A stretch of 61,870 nt of DNA from positions 1 through 61,870 of the forward strand of contig NZ_SCMX01000040.1 of NCBI RefSeq assembly GCF_005503625.1, written 5' to 3'. This stretch comes from Cupriavidus sp. 2SB (GTDB lineage: Bacteria; Pseudomonadota; Gammaproteobacteria; Burkholderiales; Burkholderiaceae). Position numbers and translations under genes: made by a program. Under the pieces are notes generated by a model. The model saw nothing but the letters and a program-made list of their open reading frames with translations, did not search any database and was not told the origin of the DNA. Below are positions 42,052 through 52,359 of the stretch, in pieces (positions within the stretch are counted from its first letter, which is position 1; every line of letters starts with the position of its first letter).

Positions 42052-42744
42052 TTACCGTGCAGCGGGAGTCTTGCCGCGCGACGCGGGCGCAGCAGGCGTC
42101 GCAGCGGGCGCGCTGGCCGGTGCGGCGGACGTAGCCTCCGCGCCTTGCAATTGGCGCAGGCTGGCGGCGGCACGCGTATCTGCGGGGTTGCGGCGGACGG
42201 CTTCGCCATAGGCCTGCTGGGCCAGCCGGCGATAGACGTCGCCCAGGTTGCTCGACGCGATGGCGTAGTCTGGCTTGGCCTGCAACGCCAACAGCAGTTC
42301 GGCCTCGGCGCGCTTCAGATCTCCGCGCTTGGCGTAGAGCAGGGCAAGATTGTTATGCGGTTCTGGCAGTTCGGGGAAATCCTGTGCCATTTCGGAGAAT
42401 GCCTGCACGGCTTCATCGTCGCGGTTCAGCTTGGCCAGGGCCCATGCGCGCTGGAACCGGGCCTGAACGTTGCGCGGATTCTCGGCCAGTACCTTGTCGA
42501 AACCCTTGATGGCGTCTTCGTAGCGCTTGTCGTTGACGGCTTTCTGGGCGGGCGCCATGCCGGGATCTGCCGATGCCAGCCCGCTAGGCGGCGCGGCGGG
42601 GGCCTCCAGCGACACCGGCCCGTTTTGCGCGACGGCCGGCATGGCCGTCAGCGTGGCAGCCATCGCCAGGGCGCCGGTCAGCGCGGAGAGGGAGGCGCCA
42701 CGGCGGGCAGCGGCAAAGTGCAGGATGGGCAGAGGCAGGCGCAT
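42052..42744 (-). CDS. Exported tetratricopeptide-repeat protein
   Basis: A 230-aa protein with a signal peptide ending near PAVAQNG and about three TPR units (KAVNDKRYEDAIKGFDKVL, AWALAKLNRDDEAVQAFSEM, LALLYAKRGDLKRAEAELLL). The C-terminus is Ala/Pro-rich. It is probably a periplasmic scaffold; no partner is obvious. It sits upstream of the two cyclophilin genes on the same strand. Confidence 0.85.
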   Translation of the reverse strand: MRLPLPILHFAAARRGASLSALTGALAMAATLTAMPAVAQNGPVSLEAPAAPPSGLASADPGMAPAQKAVNDKRYEDAIKGFDKVLAENPRNVQARFQRAWALAKLNRDDEAVQAFSEMAQDFPELPEPHNNLALLYAKRGDLKRAEAELLLALQAKPDYAIASSNLGDVYRRLAQQAYGEAVRRNPADTRAAASLRQLQGAEATSAAPASAPAATPAAPASRGKTPAAR

Positions 42745-42954
42745 GTAGAGGCAGATCGTGGCGGTTCGTTATACTCCGCGGCATTCTAGCAAAGCGGCGC
42801 GGCGTGCAGCACGCGCCGCTGGGTTGCCGGTCCGCAGCGCGGCCCGCGCCCCGGCCGGACCCGAAAGCTTCCGGTAAGATATGGGGCCTGCGCGCCATGG
42901 CGCACGTGTTCGTCGCGCCGTCACCTACCGCTGTCACCTACTCCTATCCGCTTC

Positions 42955-44352
42955 ATGCAGCAATTGAACATCTACAACACGCTCGCGCGTGAAAAGCAGC
43001 CTCTCGTGCCTATCGAACCCGGCAAGGTCCGCATGTACGTGTGCGGCATGACCGTGTACGACTACTGCCACGTGGGCCACGCGCGCGTGATGGTGGTGTT
43101 CGACATGGTGCACCGCTGGCTGCGCGCCGCCGGGTACGAGGTGACGTACGTGCAGAACATCACCGATATCGACGACAAGATCATCCGCCGCGCCGCCGAG
43201 AACGGCGAGACCATCGGGCAGTTGACCACCCGTTTCATCCAGTACATGCATGAAGATGCGGCTGCGCTGGGCATTATCCGTCCGGATTACGAGCCCCGCG
43301 CCACGGAGTACGTGCCGCAGATGCTCAACATCATCGAGAAGCTGGAGGCCAAGGGTCTGGCGTACCACGCCGCCGACGGCGACGTGAATTACTCGGTGCG
43401 CAAGTTCCCGGGCTACGGCAAGTTGTCTGGCAAGTCGCTGGAAGACCTGCGCGCTGGCGAGCGCGTGAGCGCCAACGACGCCAAGCAGGATCCGCTCGAT
43501 TTCGTGTTGTGGAAGTCCGCCAAGGCAAGCGAGCCGCCCGAAAGCAAGTGGGACTCCAAGTGGGGTAGCGGGCGTCCGGGCTGGCATATCGAGTGCTCGG
43601 CCATGAGCTGCACGCTGCTGGGCGAGCACTTCGACATCCACGGCGGTGGCGCGGACCTGCAGTTCCCGCACCACGAGAACGAGATTGCGCAGTCCGAGGG
43701 GGCCAGCGGCAAGCCGTTCGTCAATATGTGGATGCACAACGGCTTTGTGCGCGTGAACGACGAGAAGATGTCGAAGTCACTCGGCAATTTCTTCACGATC
43801 CGCGATGTGCTGAAGGAATACGATGCCGAAGTCGTGCGCTTCTTCATCCTGCGCGCGCACTATCGCAGCCCGCTGAACTACAGCGATGCGCACCTGGACG
43901 ACGCCCGCCATGCCCTGACGCGCCTCTACACGGCACTCAAGGAATCGCAGCCCGGCGGCTGCGCCGTGGATTGGGAAGAAGCCCATGCGAAGCGCTTTGC
44001 CGATGCGATGAACGACGATTTCAACACGCCGATCGCCGTGTCCGTGCTGTTCGACCTGGCCAGCGAGGTCAATCGCACCAGTGGCGCCCACTCGGCCATG
44101 GCCGCGCGCCAGCTCAAGGCGTTGGCGGGCACGCTGGGCCTGCTGGAACGCGATCCGCATACCTTCCTGCAAGGTGGCAGCGTGGCGGGCGCGCTCAGCG
44201 GCGAGCAGATCGAAGCGCAGATCGCCGCACGCAAGGCCGCCAAGGCCGGGCGCAATTTCGCCGAAGCAGACCGCATCCGTGCCGAGCTGCTGGAGGCCGG
44301 CGTGGTGCTCGAAGACAAGCCGGGCGGCGCCACCGAGTGGAGGCGTGCTTGA
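42955..44352 (+). CDS. cysS: Cysteinyl-tRNA synthetase
   Basis: A 465-aa class I synthetase that charges tRNA-Cys. The HIGH-like motif is HVGHAR, the KMSKS motif lies in [11 protein letters not shown], and the zinc site includes [10 protein letters not shown] and ECSAMSC plus FPHHENE. The C-terminal helical domain is complete. Its stop overlaps the TTG start of the next gene. Confidence 0.98.
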   Translation: MQQLNIYNTLAREKQPLVPIEPGKVRMYVCGMTVYDYCHVGHARVMVVFDMVHRWLRAAGYEVTYVQNITDIDDKIIRRAAENGETIGQLTTRFIQYMHEDAAALGIIRPDYEPRATEYVPQMLNIIEKLEAKGLAYHAADGDVNYSVRKFPGYGKLSGKSLEDLRAGERVSANDAKQDPLDFVLWKSAKASEPPESKWDSKWGSGRPGWHIECSAMSCTLLGEHFDIHGGGADLQFPHHENEIAQSEGASGKPFVNMWMHNGFVRVNDEKMSKSLGNFFTIRDVLKEYDAEVVRFFILRAHYRSPLNYSDAHLDDARHALTRLYTALKESQPGGCAVDWEEAHAKRFADAMNDDFNTPIAVSVLFDLASEVNRTSGAHSAMAARQLKALAGTLGLLERDPHTFLQGGSVAGALSGEQIEAQIAARKAAKAGRNFAEADRIRAELLEAGVVLEDKPGGATEWRRA

Positions 44353-45152
44353 ACGCTGCCGCGCGCAAGCCAAAGACTGCCGCTACCGGTCCGGCACCTG
44401 CCGGAAAGGCCGCGGCCCGGCAGGCGCCGAAAGCGCCGGTCGCGAAGGCTGCCAGGCTGGCTGGCACGCGAGGCAAGCCAGCGCTGCCCGAAGCGGATGC
44501 CGTTCCGCTACCGGTCGAGACCGTCATCGACGCCGAGCGTCCCGCCTACTGGGACGAAGCCTGCGCCGACCTGATGAAGCGCGACCGCATCCTGCGCAAG
44601 ATGATTCCGACGTACGGCCCCGCGCATCTGGTGTCGCGCGGCGATCCGTTCATCACGCTGGCGCGAGCCATCGTCGGCCAGCAGATCTCGGTCAAGGCTG
44701 CGCAATCGGTCTGGGACCGGCTCGCGGCGCTGTGTCCGCGTGTCACGCCCGCCCAGTTCCTGAAGGCGGGCACCGAGCAACTGGCTGGCTGCGGCTTGTC
44801 CAAGCGCAAGGCCGAGTACATCACCGATCTGGCCCAGCATTTCAAGTCGGGCAGTGTCCATGTCGACGATTGGGCTAGCATGGATGACGAGGCCGTGATC
44901 GCCGAGTTGACGCAGATCCGTGGCATTGGTCGCTGGACGGCGGAAATGTTCCTGATGTTCAACCTGACGCGTCCCAACGTGCTACCGCTCGACGACGTAG
45001 GATTGATCAACGCGATCTCGGCCAATTATTTCAGTGGCGAGCCGGTCACGCGCAGCGAAGCGCGCGAGGTGGCGGCCAACTGGGAGCCCTGGCGAACGGT
45101 TGCCACGTGGTACATGTGGCGTAGCCTTGATCCCTTACCCGTGACGTATTAG
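44349..45152 (+). CDS. HhH-GPD DNA-3-methyladenine glycosylase (AlkA-like)
   Basis: A 267-aa base-excision repair glycosylase. A basic, Ala/Lys/Pro-rich tail of about 55 residues precedes the helix-hairpin-helix core. The core has [13 protein letters not shown], the HhH motif [18 protein letters not shown] and the catalytic Asp in PLDDVGL. The TTG at 44349 overlaps the cysS TGA stop (TTGA) and has GGAGG five bases upstream, so translation is probably coupled. Confidence 0.88.
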   Translation: MNAAARKPKTAATGPAPAGKAAARQAPKAPVAKAARLAGTRGKPALPEADAVPLPVETVIDAERPAYWDEACADLMKRDRILRKMIPTYGPAHLVSRGDPFITLARAIVGQQISVKAAQSVWDRLAALCPRVTPAQFLKAGTEQLAGCGLSKRKAEYITDLAQHFKSGSVHVDDWASMDDEAVIAELTQIRGIGRWTAEMFLMFNLTRPNVLPLDDVGLINAISANYFSGEPVTRSEAREVAANWEPWRTVATWYMWRSLDPLPVTY

Positions 45153-45288
45153 GCACCGGGTAAGCCCTTATTGTTTGTAGTGACGGCGTTGATTCCTGCT
45201 AAAAGCGCATAAGAATCAACATATTGGGTGGCAGTAACCGGCAAATTTTCCGGTAGAATGCGCCCCTTCACAGACAGGTCCGCGCTTT

Positions 45289-46260
45289 ATGAAAACTACC
45301 TTCCTGGATTTCGAGCAGCCGATTGCCGAGCTCGAGGCAAAAATCGAAGAACTGCGTTTCGTGCAGGACGATTCGGCTGTCGACATTTCCGAAGAGATTT
45401 CGCGGCTGGCTGGCAAGAGCCAGCAACTGACCAAGGATATTTACGCCAACCTGACCCCGTGGCAGGTTGCGCAGATTGCCCGCCACCCCCAGCGTCCTTA
45501 CACGCTGGACTACGTGCGCGAGATCTTCACCGACTTCCACGAACTCCATGGCGACCGCGCGTTTGCGGATGACCTGTCGATCGTTGGCGGCCTGGCCCGC
45601 TTCAACGGCCAGGCTTGCATGGTGATCGGCCACCAGAAGGGTCGTGACACGAAGGAGCGCGCGCTGCGCAACTTCGGCATGTCCAAGCCCGAGGGCTACC
45701 GCAAGGCCAAGCGCCTGATGGAACTGGCCGACAAGTTCGGCCTGCCGATCTTCACGTTCGTCGATACGCCGGGCGCATTCCCGGGCATCGACGCCGAAGA
45801 ACGCGGCCAGTCCGAAGCCATCGGCCATAACCTCTTCGTGATGGCTGGCCTGCGTGTGCCGCTGATCGCGACGATCATTGGCGAAGGCGGCTCGGGCGGT
45901 GCGCTGGCGATTGCCGTGGGCGACGTCGTGCAGATGACGCAGTTCGCCACGTACGCCGTGATCTCGCCGGAAGGCTGCGCGTCGATCCTGTGGAAGACTG
46001 CCGAGAAGGCACCGGAAGCCGCCGAGGCGCTGGGCCTGACCGCGCACCGCCTGAAGGCGTTGGGCCTGATCGACAAGATCGTGAGCGAGCCGCTGGGCGG
46101 CGCGCACCGTGATCCCAAGGGCATGGCCGCCATGCTCAAGCGCTCGCTGGCCGAGTCGCTGCGCCAGTTCCAGGGCATGAGCGTCAAGGAGCTGCAGGCG
46201 CGTCGCCACGAACGCCTGATGGCGTATGGCAAGTTCAAGGAAACCGGCGTCCAGGAATGA
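45289..46260 (+). CDS. accA: Acetyl-CoA carboxylase carboxyltransferase subunit alpha
   Basis: AccA pairs with AccD in the carboxyltransferase that makes malonyl-CoA. The 323-aa protein starts [20 protein letters not shown] and has [35 protein letters not shown] and the Pro-Glu-rich [11 protein letters not shown] segment. tilS follows with a 1-bp gap, consistent with an operon. Confidence 0.98.
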   Translation: MKTTFLDFEQPIAELEAKIEELRFVQDDSAVDISEEISRLAGKSQQLTKDIYANLTPWQVAQIARHPQRPYTLDYVREIFTDFHELHGDRAFADDLSIVGGLARFNGQACMVIGHQKGRDTKERALRNFGMSKPEGYRKAKRLMELADKFGLPIFTFVDTPGAFPGIDAEERGQSEAIGHNLFVMAGLRVPLIATIIGEGGSGGALAIAVGDVVQMTQFATYAVISPEGCASILWKTAEKAPEAAEALGLTAHRLKALGLIDKIVSEPLGGAHRDPKGMAAMLKRSLAESLRQFQGMSVKELQARRHERLMAYGKFKETGVQE

Positions 46261-46261
46261 C

Positions 46262-47695
46262 GTGAGCGTTGAACAATCTTTGACCGCGAAGGTCGCACAG
46301 GCTCTCCAGGCCGGTGCGGCCTTTGTTGTTTCTGGCGGTCCCTCGCCAGTGACGGTGGCCGTGGCGCTGTCAGGCGGCCGCGATTCCGTGGCGCTGCTCC
46401 ACGCCACACGCGCCGCACTGGCCGAGTCGTTCCCACTCGTGCGTCTCGTCGCACTGCATGTCCATCACGGACTGCAGGTGCAGGCCGATGCTTGGAGCGC
46501 GTTCTGCGAGCAACGCTGCGCTGGCTGGCAGGTGCCGCTTCTGACCGCACGCGTTGTGGTGGAAGCGAAAGCGGGTGAGGGCATCGAGGCTGCCGCGCGC
46601 CGTGCCCGCTACGCGGCGCTGGGACGCATGTGCCGCGAGCAGGGCGCCACGCTGCTGCTCTTCGCCCATCATCGCGACGATCAGGTGGAAACGGTGCTGC
46701 TGCGCCTGTTCCGTGGAACCGGCGTGGCGGGTATGGCCGGCATGCCCATGCGCCGACCGCTCGATGCCCGGGGCGACGTGCAGTTGCTGCGTCCCTGGCT
46801 CGATGTGCCGCGCATGGATATCGAGGCGTATTGCGCGGCCCAGTCGTTATCGTGGATCGATGACCCCTCCAACACCGATACACGCTTCGCGCGCAATGCG
46901 CTGCGTGCCCAGCTTCCTCAACTCCGTCAGGCATTTCCCGGTCTCGATGGGAACGTGATGCAGGCCGCTGCGCATTTCGGGCAGGCTGCTGCCATGCTCG
47001 ATGCACAGGCAGCCAGCACGCTCGCGCACCTCGTCAAGTCCGGTCGCGACGCCGACACCCTTTCCGAACTCGAACTGTCTGGCCTGCGCGCCTTGCCATC
47101 GGAACATGCCGATGCAGTGCTGCGCCACTGGCTGCGTGACCTCGGCGCGCAGCCGCCCACTACCGCACGTCTGGCCGCGATGCGGGCCCAGTTGATCCAG
47201 CATGGCGGCGGCGAGCCGGCCATCGCGCACGACGGCCTCGTCCTGCGCCGCTTTCGCGATCGGGTGCTGGCCTGCCGTGCCGTGCCGGCCGAGACGCCCG
47301 CGCCGTTCCTGTTCGATTGGCGAGGCGAGTCTCGCATCGTGGTGCCAGCGTGGCGTGGCGAACTCCATATCACGCGCGATGACGATTTTGGTGTGCCGCA
47401 GGCGGTGATGGAGCAGCCGCTGCGCCTTGCCGCCAGGGCGGGCGGCGAGCGCATCGTGCTGCGGCCCGGCGGCCCGGCCCGCGCGCTCAAGCAGGCTTAC
47501 CAGGAGGCGGGAGTCCCTGCCTGGCGTCGGACGTTTCTGCCCCTGCTTTGGAGCGGAACGGCTGCCGACGCAGTGCTCGTGATGGTCGCCGGCCTTGGTA
47601 TGCAGCGGCGCTGGCCGGCAGACGCAGCACGCGCGCCACGCTGGCGAGTGGAGTGGAAAGAACTGCCGTCCTTGCGCGCCGGACACGCCTTGTGA
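46262..47695 (+). CDS. tilS: tRNA(Ile)-lysidine synthetase
   Basis: TilS modifies C34 of tRNA-Ile(CAU) to lysidine so that it reads AUA. The 477-aa protein has the N-type ATP pyrophosphatase P-loop AVALSGGRDSVALLHATR, HVHHGLQ, the ARRARYAALGR segment and LLFAHHRDDQVETVLLRL. The C-terminal tRNA-binding domains contain many changes but keep LRPGGPARALKQAYQEAGVPAWRR. The GTG at 46262 is one base after the accA stop. Confidence 0.95.
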   Translation: MSVEQSLTAKVAQALQAGAAFVVSGGPSPVTVAVALSGGRDSVALLHATRAALAESFPLVRLVALHVHHGLQVQADAWSAFCEQRCAGWQVPLLTARVVVEAKAGEGIEAAARRARYAALGRMCREQGATLLLFAHHRDDQVETVLLRLFRGTGVAGMAGMPMRRPLDARGDVQLLRPWLDVPRMDIEAYCAAQSLSWIDDPSNTDTRFARNALRAQLPQLRQAFPGLDGNVMQAAAHFGQAAAMLDAQAASTLAHLVKSGRDADTLSELELSGLRALPSEHADAVLRHWLRDLGAQPPTTARLAAMRAQLIQHGGGEPAIAHDGLVLRRFRDRVLACRAVPAETPAPFLFDWRGESRIVVPAWRGELHITRDDDFGVPQAVMEQPLRLAARAGGERIVLRPGGPARALKQAYQEAGVPAWRRTFLPLLWSGTAADAVLVMVAGLGMQRRWPADAARAPRWRVEWKELPSLRAGHAL

Positions 47696-47699
47696 ATCC

Positions 47700-47724
47700 T
47701 TCTTGTGAAAATTATTCACAAGAA
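47700..47724. promoter_or_regulatory. 10-bp perfect dyad between tilS and lysC
   Basis: Arms TTCTTGTGAA and TTCACAAGAA flank a 5-bp centre AATTA, five bases after the tilS stop and 112 bp before lysC. It contains TGTGA-N7-TCACA, which is close to, but one base longer than, a CRP-type site. No T tract follows, so it is less likely to be an intrinsic terminator. Confidence 0.5.
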
Positions 47725-47835
47725 AATTTGCAAATACGGGGCTTTTTCAGGGCTGTTTCCGGCCTCCGTGCCTTTACTGGCAAGCCCGGATCGTATATCT
47801 TCGACGGTTTGCACAACCGCTGGCGTCGATAGAAG

Positions 47836-49086
47836 ATGGCTCTCATCGTTCACAAATACGGCGGCACTTCGATGGGTTCCACGGAACGCATCAAGAATGT
47901 CGCCAAGCGCGTAGCCAAGTGGCACCGCGCCGGTCACCGCGTAGTCGTGGTGCCTTCGGCCATGTCGGGCGAGACCAATCGCCTGCTTGGGCTCGCCAAG
48001 GAAATTTCCGCGCAGCCGGACCCGCGCGAGCTGGACATGCTGGCCTCCACGGGCGAGCAGGCCAGCGTGGCACTGCTTGCCATCGCCATGCACGGCGAAG
48101 GCATCGATGCGGTCAGCTACACGGGGTGGCAGGTGCCGGTGAAGACCGACTCGGCCTACACCAAGGCCCGCATCGAATCGATCGATGACGAGCGCATCCT
48201 CGGTGACCTGGAGCAAGGCAAGGTGGTGGTCATCACCGGCTTCCAGGGTATCGACGACGACGGCAATATCACCACGCTGGGCCGTGGCGGTTCGGACACC
48301 TCGGCTGTGGCCATTGCCGCTGCCATCGAGGCTGACGAGTGCCTGATCTATACCGACGTGGATGGCGTGTACACGACCGATCCGCGCGTGGTCGAGGACG
48401 CCCGCCGACTGGACAAGATCACCTTCGAGGAAATGCTGGAAATGGCCAGCCTGGGCTCCAAGGTGCTGCAGATCCGCTCGGTGGAGTTCGCCGGCAAGTA
48501 CCGCGTGAAGACGCGCGTGCTGTCGTCGCTGACCGACCCCCTGTTGCCGCTCGAGCAGGAAATGCACTCGGGCACGCTGATTACTTTTGAGGAAGATTCT
48601 GAAATGGAAGCAGCCGTCATCTCCGGCATCGCCTTTGCCCGCGACGAGGCCAAGATCACCGTGCTGGGCGTGCCTGACAAGCCGGGCATCGCCTACCAGA
48701 TCCTGGGCCCGATCGCCGACGCCAATATCGACGTCGACATGATCATCCAGAACCAGTCCGTGGACGGCAAGACCGACTTCACGTTCACGGTGCCGCGCGG
48801 CGACTATCAACGCGCGCTGACGATCCTGAACGACAGCGTGAAGGCCCATATCGGCGCGGCCAATATCTCGGGCGACCCGAAGGTGTCGAAGGTCTCGGTG
48901 GTGGGCGTTGGCATGCGCTCGCACGTTGGCATCGCCAGCAAGATGTTCCGCACGCTGTCGGAAGAGGGCATCAACATCCAGATGATCTCCACGTCGGAAA
49001 TCAAGATCTCGGTGCTGATCGACGAGAAGTACATGGAGCTCGCCGTGCGCGCGCTGCACAAGGTGTTCGAACTCGATCAGGCGTGA
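47836..49086 (+). CDS. lysC: Aspartate kinase
   Basis: Aspartate kinase starts the Lys/Thr/Met pathway and feeds DapA. The 416-aa protein has the kinase signature [26 protein letters not shown] and [12 protein letters not shown]. Two ACT regulatory domains occupy the C-terminal 160 residues ([20 protein letters not shown] and [19 protein letters not shown]). In this family the ACT domains confer feedback control by Lys and/or Thr. It is the last clear core gene before the island. Confidence 0.97.
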   Translation: MALIVHKYGGTSMGSTERIKNVAKRVAKWHRAGHRVVVVPSAMSGETNRLLGLAKEISAQPDPRELDMLASTGEQASVALLAIAMHGEGIDAVSYTGWQVPVKTDSAYTKARIESIDDERILGDLEQGKVVVITGFQGIDDDGNITTLGRGGSDTSAVAIAAAIEADECLIYTDVDGVYTTDPRVVEDARRLDKITFEEMLEMASLGSKVLQIRSVEFAGKYRVKTRVLSSLTDPLLPLEQEMHSGTLITFEEDSEMEAAVISGIAFARDEAKITVLGVPDKPGIAYQILGPIADANIDVDMIIQNQSVDGKTDFTFTVPRGDYQRALTILNDSVKAHIGAANISGDPKVSKVSVVGVGMRSHVGIASKMFRTLSEEGINIQMISTSEIKISVLIDEKYMELAVRALHKVFELDQA

Positions 49087-49187
49087 TCCGGTTCTGAAGT
49101 TTTCTGGCGTGGCGGGACCTCGCGGTTTATGGTCCTGGAATGCGATGACGAATGCGGTGATTTTTGTCACGAGTCATCGAAAATTCA

Positions 49188-49216
49188 TTGACCACTCGCA
49201 CCTGCCTCGCTAGAAT
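49188..49216 (+). promoter_or_regulatory. tRNA-Ser promoter
   Basis: TTGACC (49188-49193) and TAGAAT (49211-49216) are spaced by 17 bp. The -10 box ends 42 bp upstream of the mature tRNA. Confidence 0.75.
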
Positions 49217-49258
49217 ACGCGCTTCGTTGTGTGGCCTCCCTCGCACAACGCAGGTTTG

Positions 49259-49352
49259 GGAGACGTGGCCGAGAGGTCGAAGGCACTCCCCTGCTAAGGG
49301 AGCATCTGGGCTAAAACCCGGATCGAGGGTTCGAATCCCTCCGTCTCCGCCA
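49259..49352 (+). tRNA. serV: tRNA-Ser (anticodon GCU)
   Basis: The acceptor arms GGAGACG and CGTCTCC pair, followed by G and an encoded CCA. The anticodon loop CTGCTAA gives GCU. The long variable arm typical of serine tRNA and the T-loop GGTTCGAATCC are present. Length is 94 bases. It probably serves as the attachment site of the island that follows. The symbol is by function only. Confidence 0.95.
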
Positions 49353-49360
49353 GAAGACAG

Positions 49361-49391
49361 CCCGGCCCCTGCGGGGGCCGGGTTCTGGTTT
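49361..49391 (+). terminator. Likely terminator after tRNA-Ser
   Basis: A 9-bp GC stem (CCCGGCCCC/GGGGCCGGG, loop TGCG) is followed by TTCTGGTTT. The T tract is broken, but the stem is very stable. Confidence 0.65.
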
Positions 49392-49469
49392 CACAAGGGG
49401 CTCTTACGCTCTCACCACCGTACCACGCAACGTACCAGACGGCGTACCATGCATGGAGAGGTGGATCCC

Positions 49470-51164
49470 ATGAAATCCCGTCGAACTCCCACATATCTTC
49501 ACACTCGCCCGGACAGCCAATTCCCAGCGTTCCGCTATACGGTGCGCAGGGAAATGCTGCCGTTCTGGAGCGGCCCCAAGGTTATTTGCGTGAGCCTGCG
49601 CACCGCCGATCCCGTGCGCTGTCGTCAGTTGGTGGCCGACTATGTTAGCTATTACGATGCGTATTTCCAACGGCTGCGCGACGTTCACCTGCGCCCATGG
49701 TGTCAATTGGATGCCGGCAATGCGGGCAAGCTTAGCGCTGAGGTGAGTGGCACACTCGAGCAGGCGTTGCTGGACAGTGAAGCCCATGCGCGGCGGCAGG
49801 GATCTGCGCAGGGTGCCCTAGAGGGGCCATTGTTGGCCCGCAACGCGCAGCAGGAAGGGCTGCTGCCGCCGGATGCGCTGAGCGCGCACCAACTCTGCAT
49901 GGATCGCGTGGTGGCCGATCTGGGGCGCCAGGCCGCGCAACATGACTACAGTGCGGCAGATCCGTTTCTCGACGCCCTGCTGCCGCACTTGCATATCAAA
50001 GTCGATCGCGAGCAGATCGAGTATCAGAGCCTTCGTCTGAGCGCTATGCAGGCCTTGCTGCAGGCGCATCGCAAGATCCAGCTCCGCAATACCGAAAGGT
50101 TGATGCCGGGCGCCAGCGTTGCGCCGACCATGGCGTCGCTGCCCTTGCCAATGACCGTTCAGCCGCCATCGTTCAACGTCGAGCCCGTCGCGAATGCCCG
50201 GCTTACGACGGAAAAGACCGGGCTGACCGTTGGCGACATCACGAATGATTGGATACGCGAGCGGGGGCGAAATCCGCGCACAGTGCTGGCCATGCGTGCC
50301 GCGGTAGCGGAGTTCGCGACCTTTGCCCAGATTACGCATGCCAGCGAACTGGCCAAGGCCAAGGCGGTCGCGTTCAAGATTTACCTGCTGGAGCATGGCT
50401 CGGCCCAAACGGCGCAGAAAAAGTTCGGTTTGCTTGCCGCCAACTTCAAGCTTGCAGTCGCCAATGGCCGGATCGAACATTCACCCTTTGATGGGGTTTC
50501 GGTATCGCTGCCAAGGAATCAACCCAAGCCCCGCGTCTCCTTCGATGCCGATGATGTTCAGCGTATTTTCAGTCATCAGATCTTTACTTCCCGCGCTGCC
50601 GTCTACTGCGGCAGCGCGGGAGGTGTCGCCGCCTTCTGGCTGCCGTTGATCGCTTGTTTTTCTGGCGCGCGATTGGAGGAAATCGGTCAACTCAAGCAAC
50701 GCGATTTTAAGAAAGGCCTGGGCGTTCGGCGCCTCGACTATTTCGTGATCAACAACGCGGAGGGAAATGCCACTAAGACTGTCACTTCGAACCGCGATGT
50801 GCCCCTGCATCCCGTGCTGATTCGCTTGGGTCTGCTCGACTATGTGGCATCGCTGCCCGGTCCCGATGCCCCACTGTTTCCCGATCTGATGCGGAACAAG
50901 TATGGAAGCTTGACCGCAAATTTTTCTAAGTGGTTCGGTGAGTTTTTGCGTAAAGACGTGGGCATTACAGACAAGCGCAAAACCTTCCATTCGTTTCGTC
51001 ACGGTTTTGCGACCAACTGGAGGGCGGGTGAACTGCCTGAGCACATCCGCTTTGTAATCGATGGACATGCAATGGGATCGGTCGGTGCGACATATGGCGA
51101 GACGCACTTGTCGTTAATGTCAAATTGCATGAACAAGCTGGTGATTGAGGGCTTCCCGCTTTAG
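49470..51164 (+). CDS. Site-specific tyrosine recombinase (island integrase)
   Basis: A 564-aa phage-type integrase. The N-terminal region (PTYLHTRPDSQFPAFRYTVR) resembles the DUF6538 module of island integrases. A SAM-like core-binding domain lies around residues 250-340, and the catalytic domain follows. Catalytic residues are visible as Arg in FSGARLEEIGQL, His-x-x-Arg in HSFRHGFATN, His in IDGHAMG and the Tyr in ATYGET. The ATG at 49470 has AGGTGG upstream; one at 49449 is also in frame. Its place 117 bp after a tRNA gene marks it as the integrase of the island. Confidence 0.9.
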   Translation: MKSRRTPTYLHTRPDSQFPAFRYTVRREMLPFWSGPKVICVSLRTADPVRCRQLVADYVSYYDAYFQRLRDVHLRPWCQLDAGNAGKLSAEVSGTLEQALLDSEAHARRQGSAQGALEGPLLARNAQQEGLLPPDALSAHQLCMDRVVADLGRQAAQHDYSAADPFLDALLPHLHIKVDREQIEYQSLRLSAMQALLQAHRKIQLRNTERLMPGASVAPTMASLPLPMTVQPPSFNVEPVANARLTTEKTGLTVGDITNDWIRERGRNPRTVLAMRAAVAEFATFAQITHASELAKAKAVAFKIYLLEHGSAQTAQKKFGLLAANFKLAVANGRIEHSPFDGVSVSLPRNQPKPRVSFDADDVQRIFSHQIFTSRAAVYCGSAGGVAAFWLPLIACFSGARLEEIGQLKQRDFKKGLGVRRLDYFVINNAEGNATKTVTSNRDVPLHPVLIRLGLLDYVASLPGPDAPLFPDLMRNKYGSLTANFSKWFGEFLRKDVGITDKRKTFHSFRHGFATNWRAGELPEHIRFVIDGHAMGSVGATYGETHLSLMSNCMNKLVIEGFPL

Positions 51165-51285
51165 CGGAGCTTCGGGTTGCGATTGAAGTCGCATTTCCGT
51201 GGGGGCGCGCACATGAAGGCATCGCCCAGTTATCAGTCTCGCACTGCGCCGGCGATGCGTGCGCACCCCGCCGGAACTGGCGCGT

Positions 51286-51558
51286 TCATTCCGACGTGGG
51301 GGAGGCGGGCGTGTCTTTCGCCGCCCGAAGCCTCTCTGCCAGCCAGATCAACAGGGAGAGCCGCACGCTCAGCGCTGCCGCGATGCGTTCCATGGTGCGC
51401 AGGGTGGGCGCACCATCGCCGCGTTCGACGCGACTGACCGCGGCCGTTTGCAGGCCCGCGTGATTGGCCAGATCGCGTTGATTCCATCCCATGGCCTTGC
51501 GCCGGATCCGCACAGCCTTTCCGAAAGCCTGCTCGATCGTCATGATCTGGCTCGCCAT
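51286..51558 (-). CDS. XRE-family helix-turn-helix regulator (second of a tandem pair)
   Basis: A 90-aa protein that is almost entirely one Cro/C1-type HTH domain (AFGKAVRIRRKAMGWNQRDL, then LQTAAVSRVERGDGAPTLRTM). The start could be 51558 or the ATG at 51543. It lies 13 bp after another XRE gene on the same strand. Both probably control the divergent gene pair at 51904-52874. Confidence 0.8.
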   Translation of the reverse strand: MASQIMTIEQAFGKAVRIRRKAMGWNQRDLANHAGLQTAAVSRVERGDGAPTLRTMERIAAALSVRLSLLIWLAERLRAAKDTPASPTSE

Positions 51559-51571
51559 GGCAGATGGACGC

Positions 51572-51817
51572 CTATAGACCGGATGCCATGAGAAGGGTGG
51601 AGGGGGCGATATCCAGGGCGGCAGCAATCCGGATGAGATTGAGGATGGAAAGATTGCGCTCGCCGCGTTCGATCCGGCCCATATGGCTGCGGTCGATGCC
51701 GGTCGCATGGGCAAGAGCCTCCTGAGACACACCAGACGCCCGCCGGCGCGCGCGAACGGCCGCGCCAATGGCGGCCAAGTGTCCCGCATCGTCTTGTTTG
51801 ACCGATACCCTTTGCAT
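51572..51817 (-). CDS. XRE-family helix-turn-helix regulator (first of a tandem pair)
   Basis: An 81-aa Cro/C1-type HTH protein (IGAAVRARRRASGVSQEAL and IDRSHMGRIERGERNLSIL). I chose the ATG at 51817; the frame continues upstream to 51853 through the operator region. A perfect dyad lies within two bases of this start, suggesting autorepression. It does not show a toxin partner such as HipA or RelE next to it. Confidence 0.8.
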   Translation of the reverse strand: MQRVSVKQDDAGHLAAIGAAVRARRRASGVSQEALAHATGIDRSHMGRIERGERNLSILNLIRIAAALDIAPSTLLMASGL

Positions 51818-51877
51818 CCCGTGATGGTCACGGTATGATGGCCAATTGACCACGGCATTTACGACCCATTTGTCGTA
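51811..51877 (+). promoter_or_regulatory. Divergent control region with two dyads and a promoter-like pair
   Basis: TTTGCA (51811-51816) and TATGAT (51834-51839) are spaced by 17 bp and read toward the gene at 51904. Between them lies the perfect dyad CCGTGA-TGG-TCACGG (51819-51833). A second dyad TACGAC-N6-GTCGTA lies at 51860-51877. This is the expected layout for repression by the XRE proteins. Confidence 0.55.
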
Positions 51878-51903
51878 GCCCTGGTCCTCTCGTTTTAAAG
51901 CAT

Positions 51904-52359
51904 ATGTTTCTTATTCAGGACGAAAATCGATTACCGCTGCAGTCGGAGATCGCCGGCGGTGCAGGTGTGTGGGCAGTGATGGAACAGTGGATGCCCGGCG
52001 ACTTGCTGGTGCTTCGCGTAGCGGAGAAGGGCTCTCGTGCGGTACCACGCGTCGTCTGGATGGGGCTCACCCGGGGTGCAGTATCACTTGATCAGTTTCT
52101 TGGTGGCCCGAGCGTGTTGCGTGGGGCTGCCGTGGTGAGCACGAGTAGTGTGCAACGCGTTGACGACTGGCATCTGGATCCATTGCGTGAGATCCGAATC
52201 GGAGCGAGCGAATATAGCGAGAGCCACCAGCGCCTGCTCATCGTGACGCAGTTCACCACAACCGCCGGTCGCAAGTTCTCAGTACCCCACGGTGTCGCCA
52301 CACGCTATCAGCGGGGCCGGCGTGTCTGGCATGCTCCCGCGGAAACAGGTATGCGATGA
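51904..52359 (+). CDS. Hypothetical island protein, 151 aa
   Basis: I do not recognise this protein. It has no signal peptide or membrane segment. It is probably a mixed alpha/beta globular protein, with alternating hydrophobic strands (DLLVLRVAEKGSRAVPRVVWM and HQRLLIVTQFTT) and a basic C-terminus (TRYQRGRRVWHAP). It overlaps the next gene by ATGA, so the two are translationally coupled and likely act together. Base composition is less GC-rich than the core genome. Confidence 0.6.
   Translation: MFLIQDENRLPLQSEIAGGAGVWAVMEQWMPGDLLVLRVAEKGSRAVPRVVWMGLTRGAVSLDQFLGGPSVLRGAAVVSTSSVQRVDDWHLDPLREIRIGASEYSESHQRLLIVTQFTTTAGRKFSVPHGVATRYQRGRRVWHAPAETGMR

Noticed and set aside
47704..47720. CRP site before lysC
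   Set aside because: The half sites TGTGA and TCACA are seven bases apart, not six, so I list it only as a dyad.
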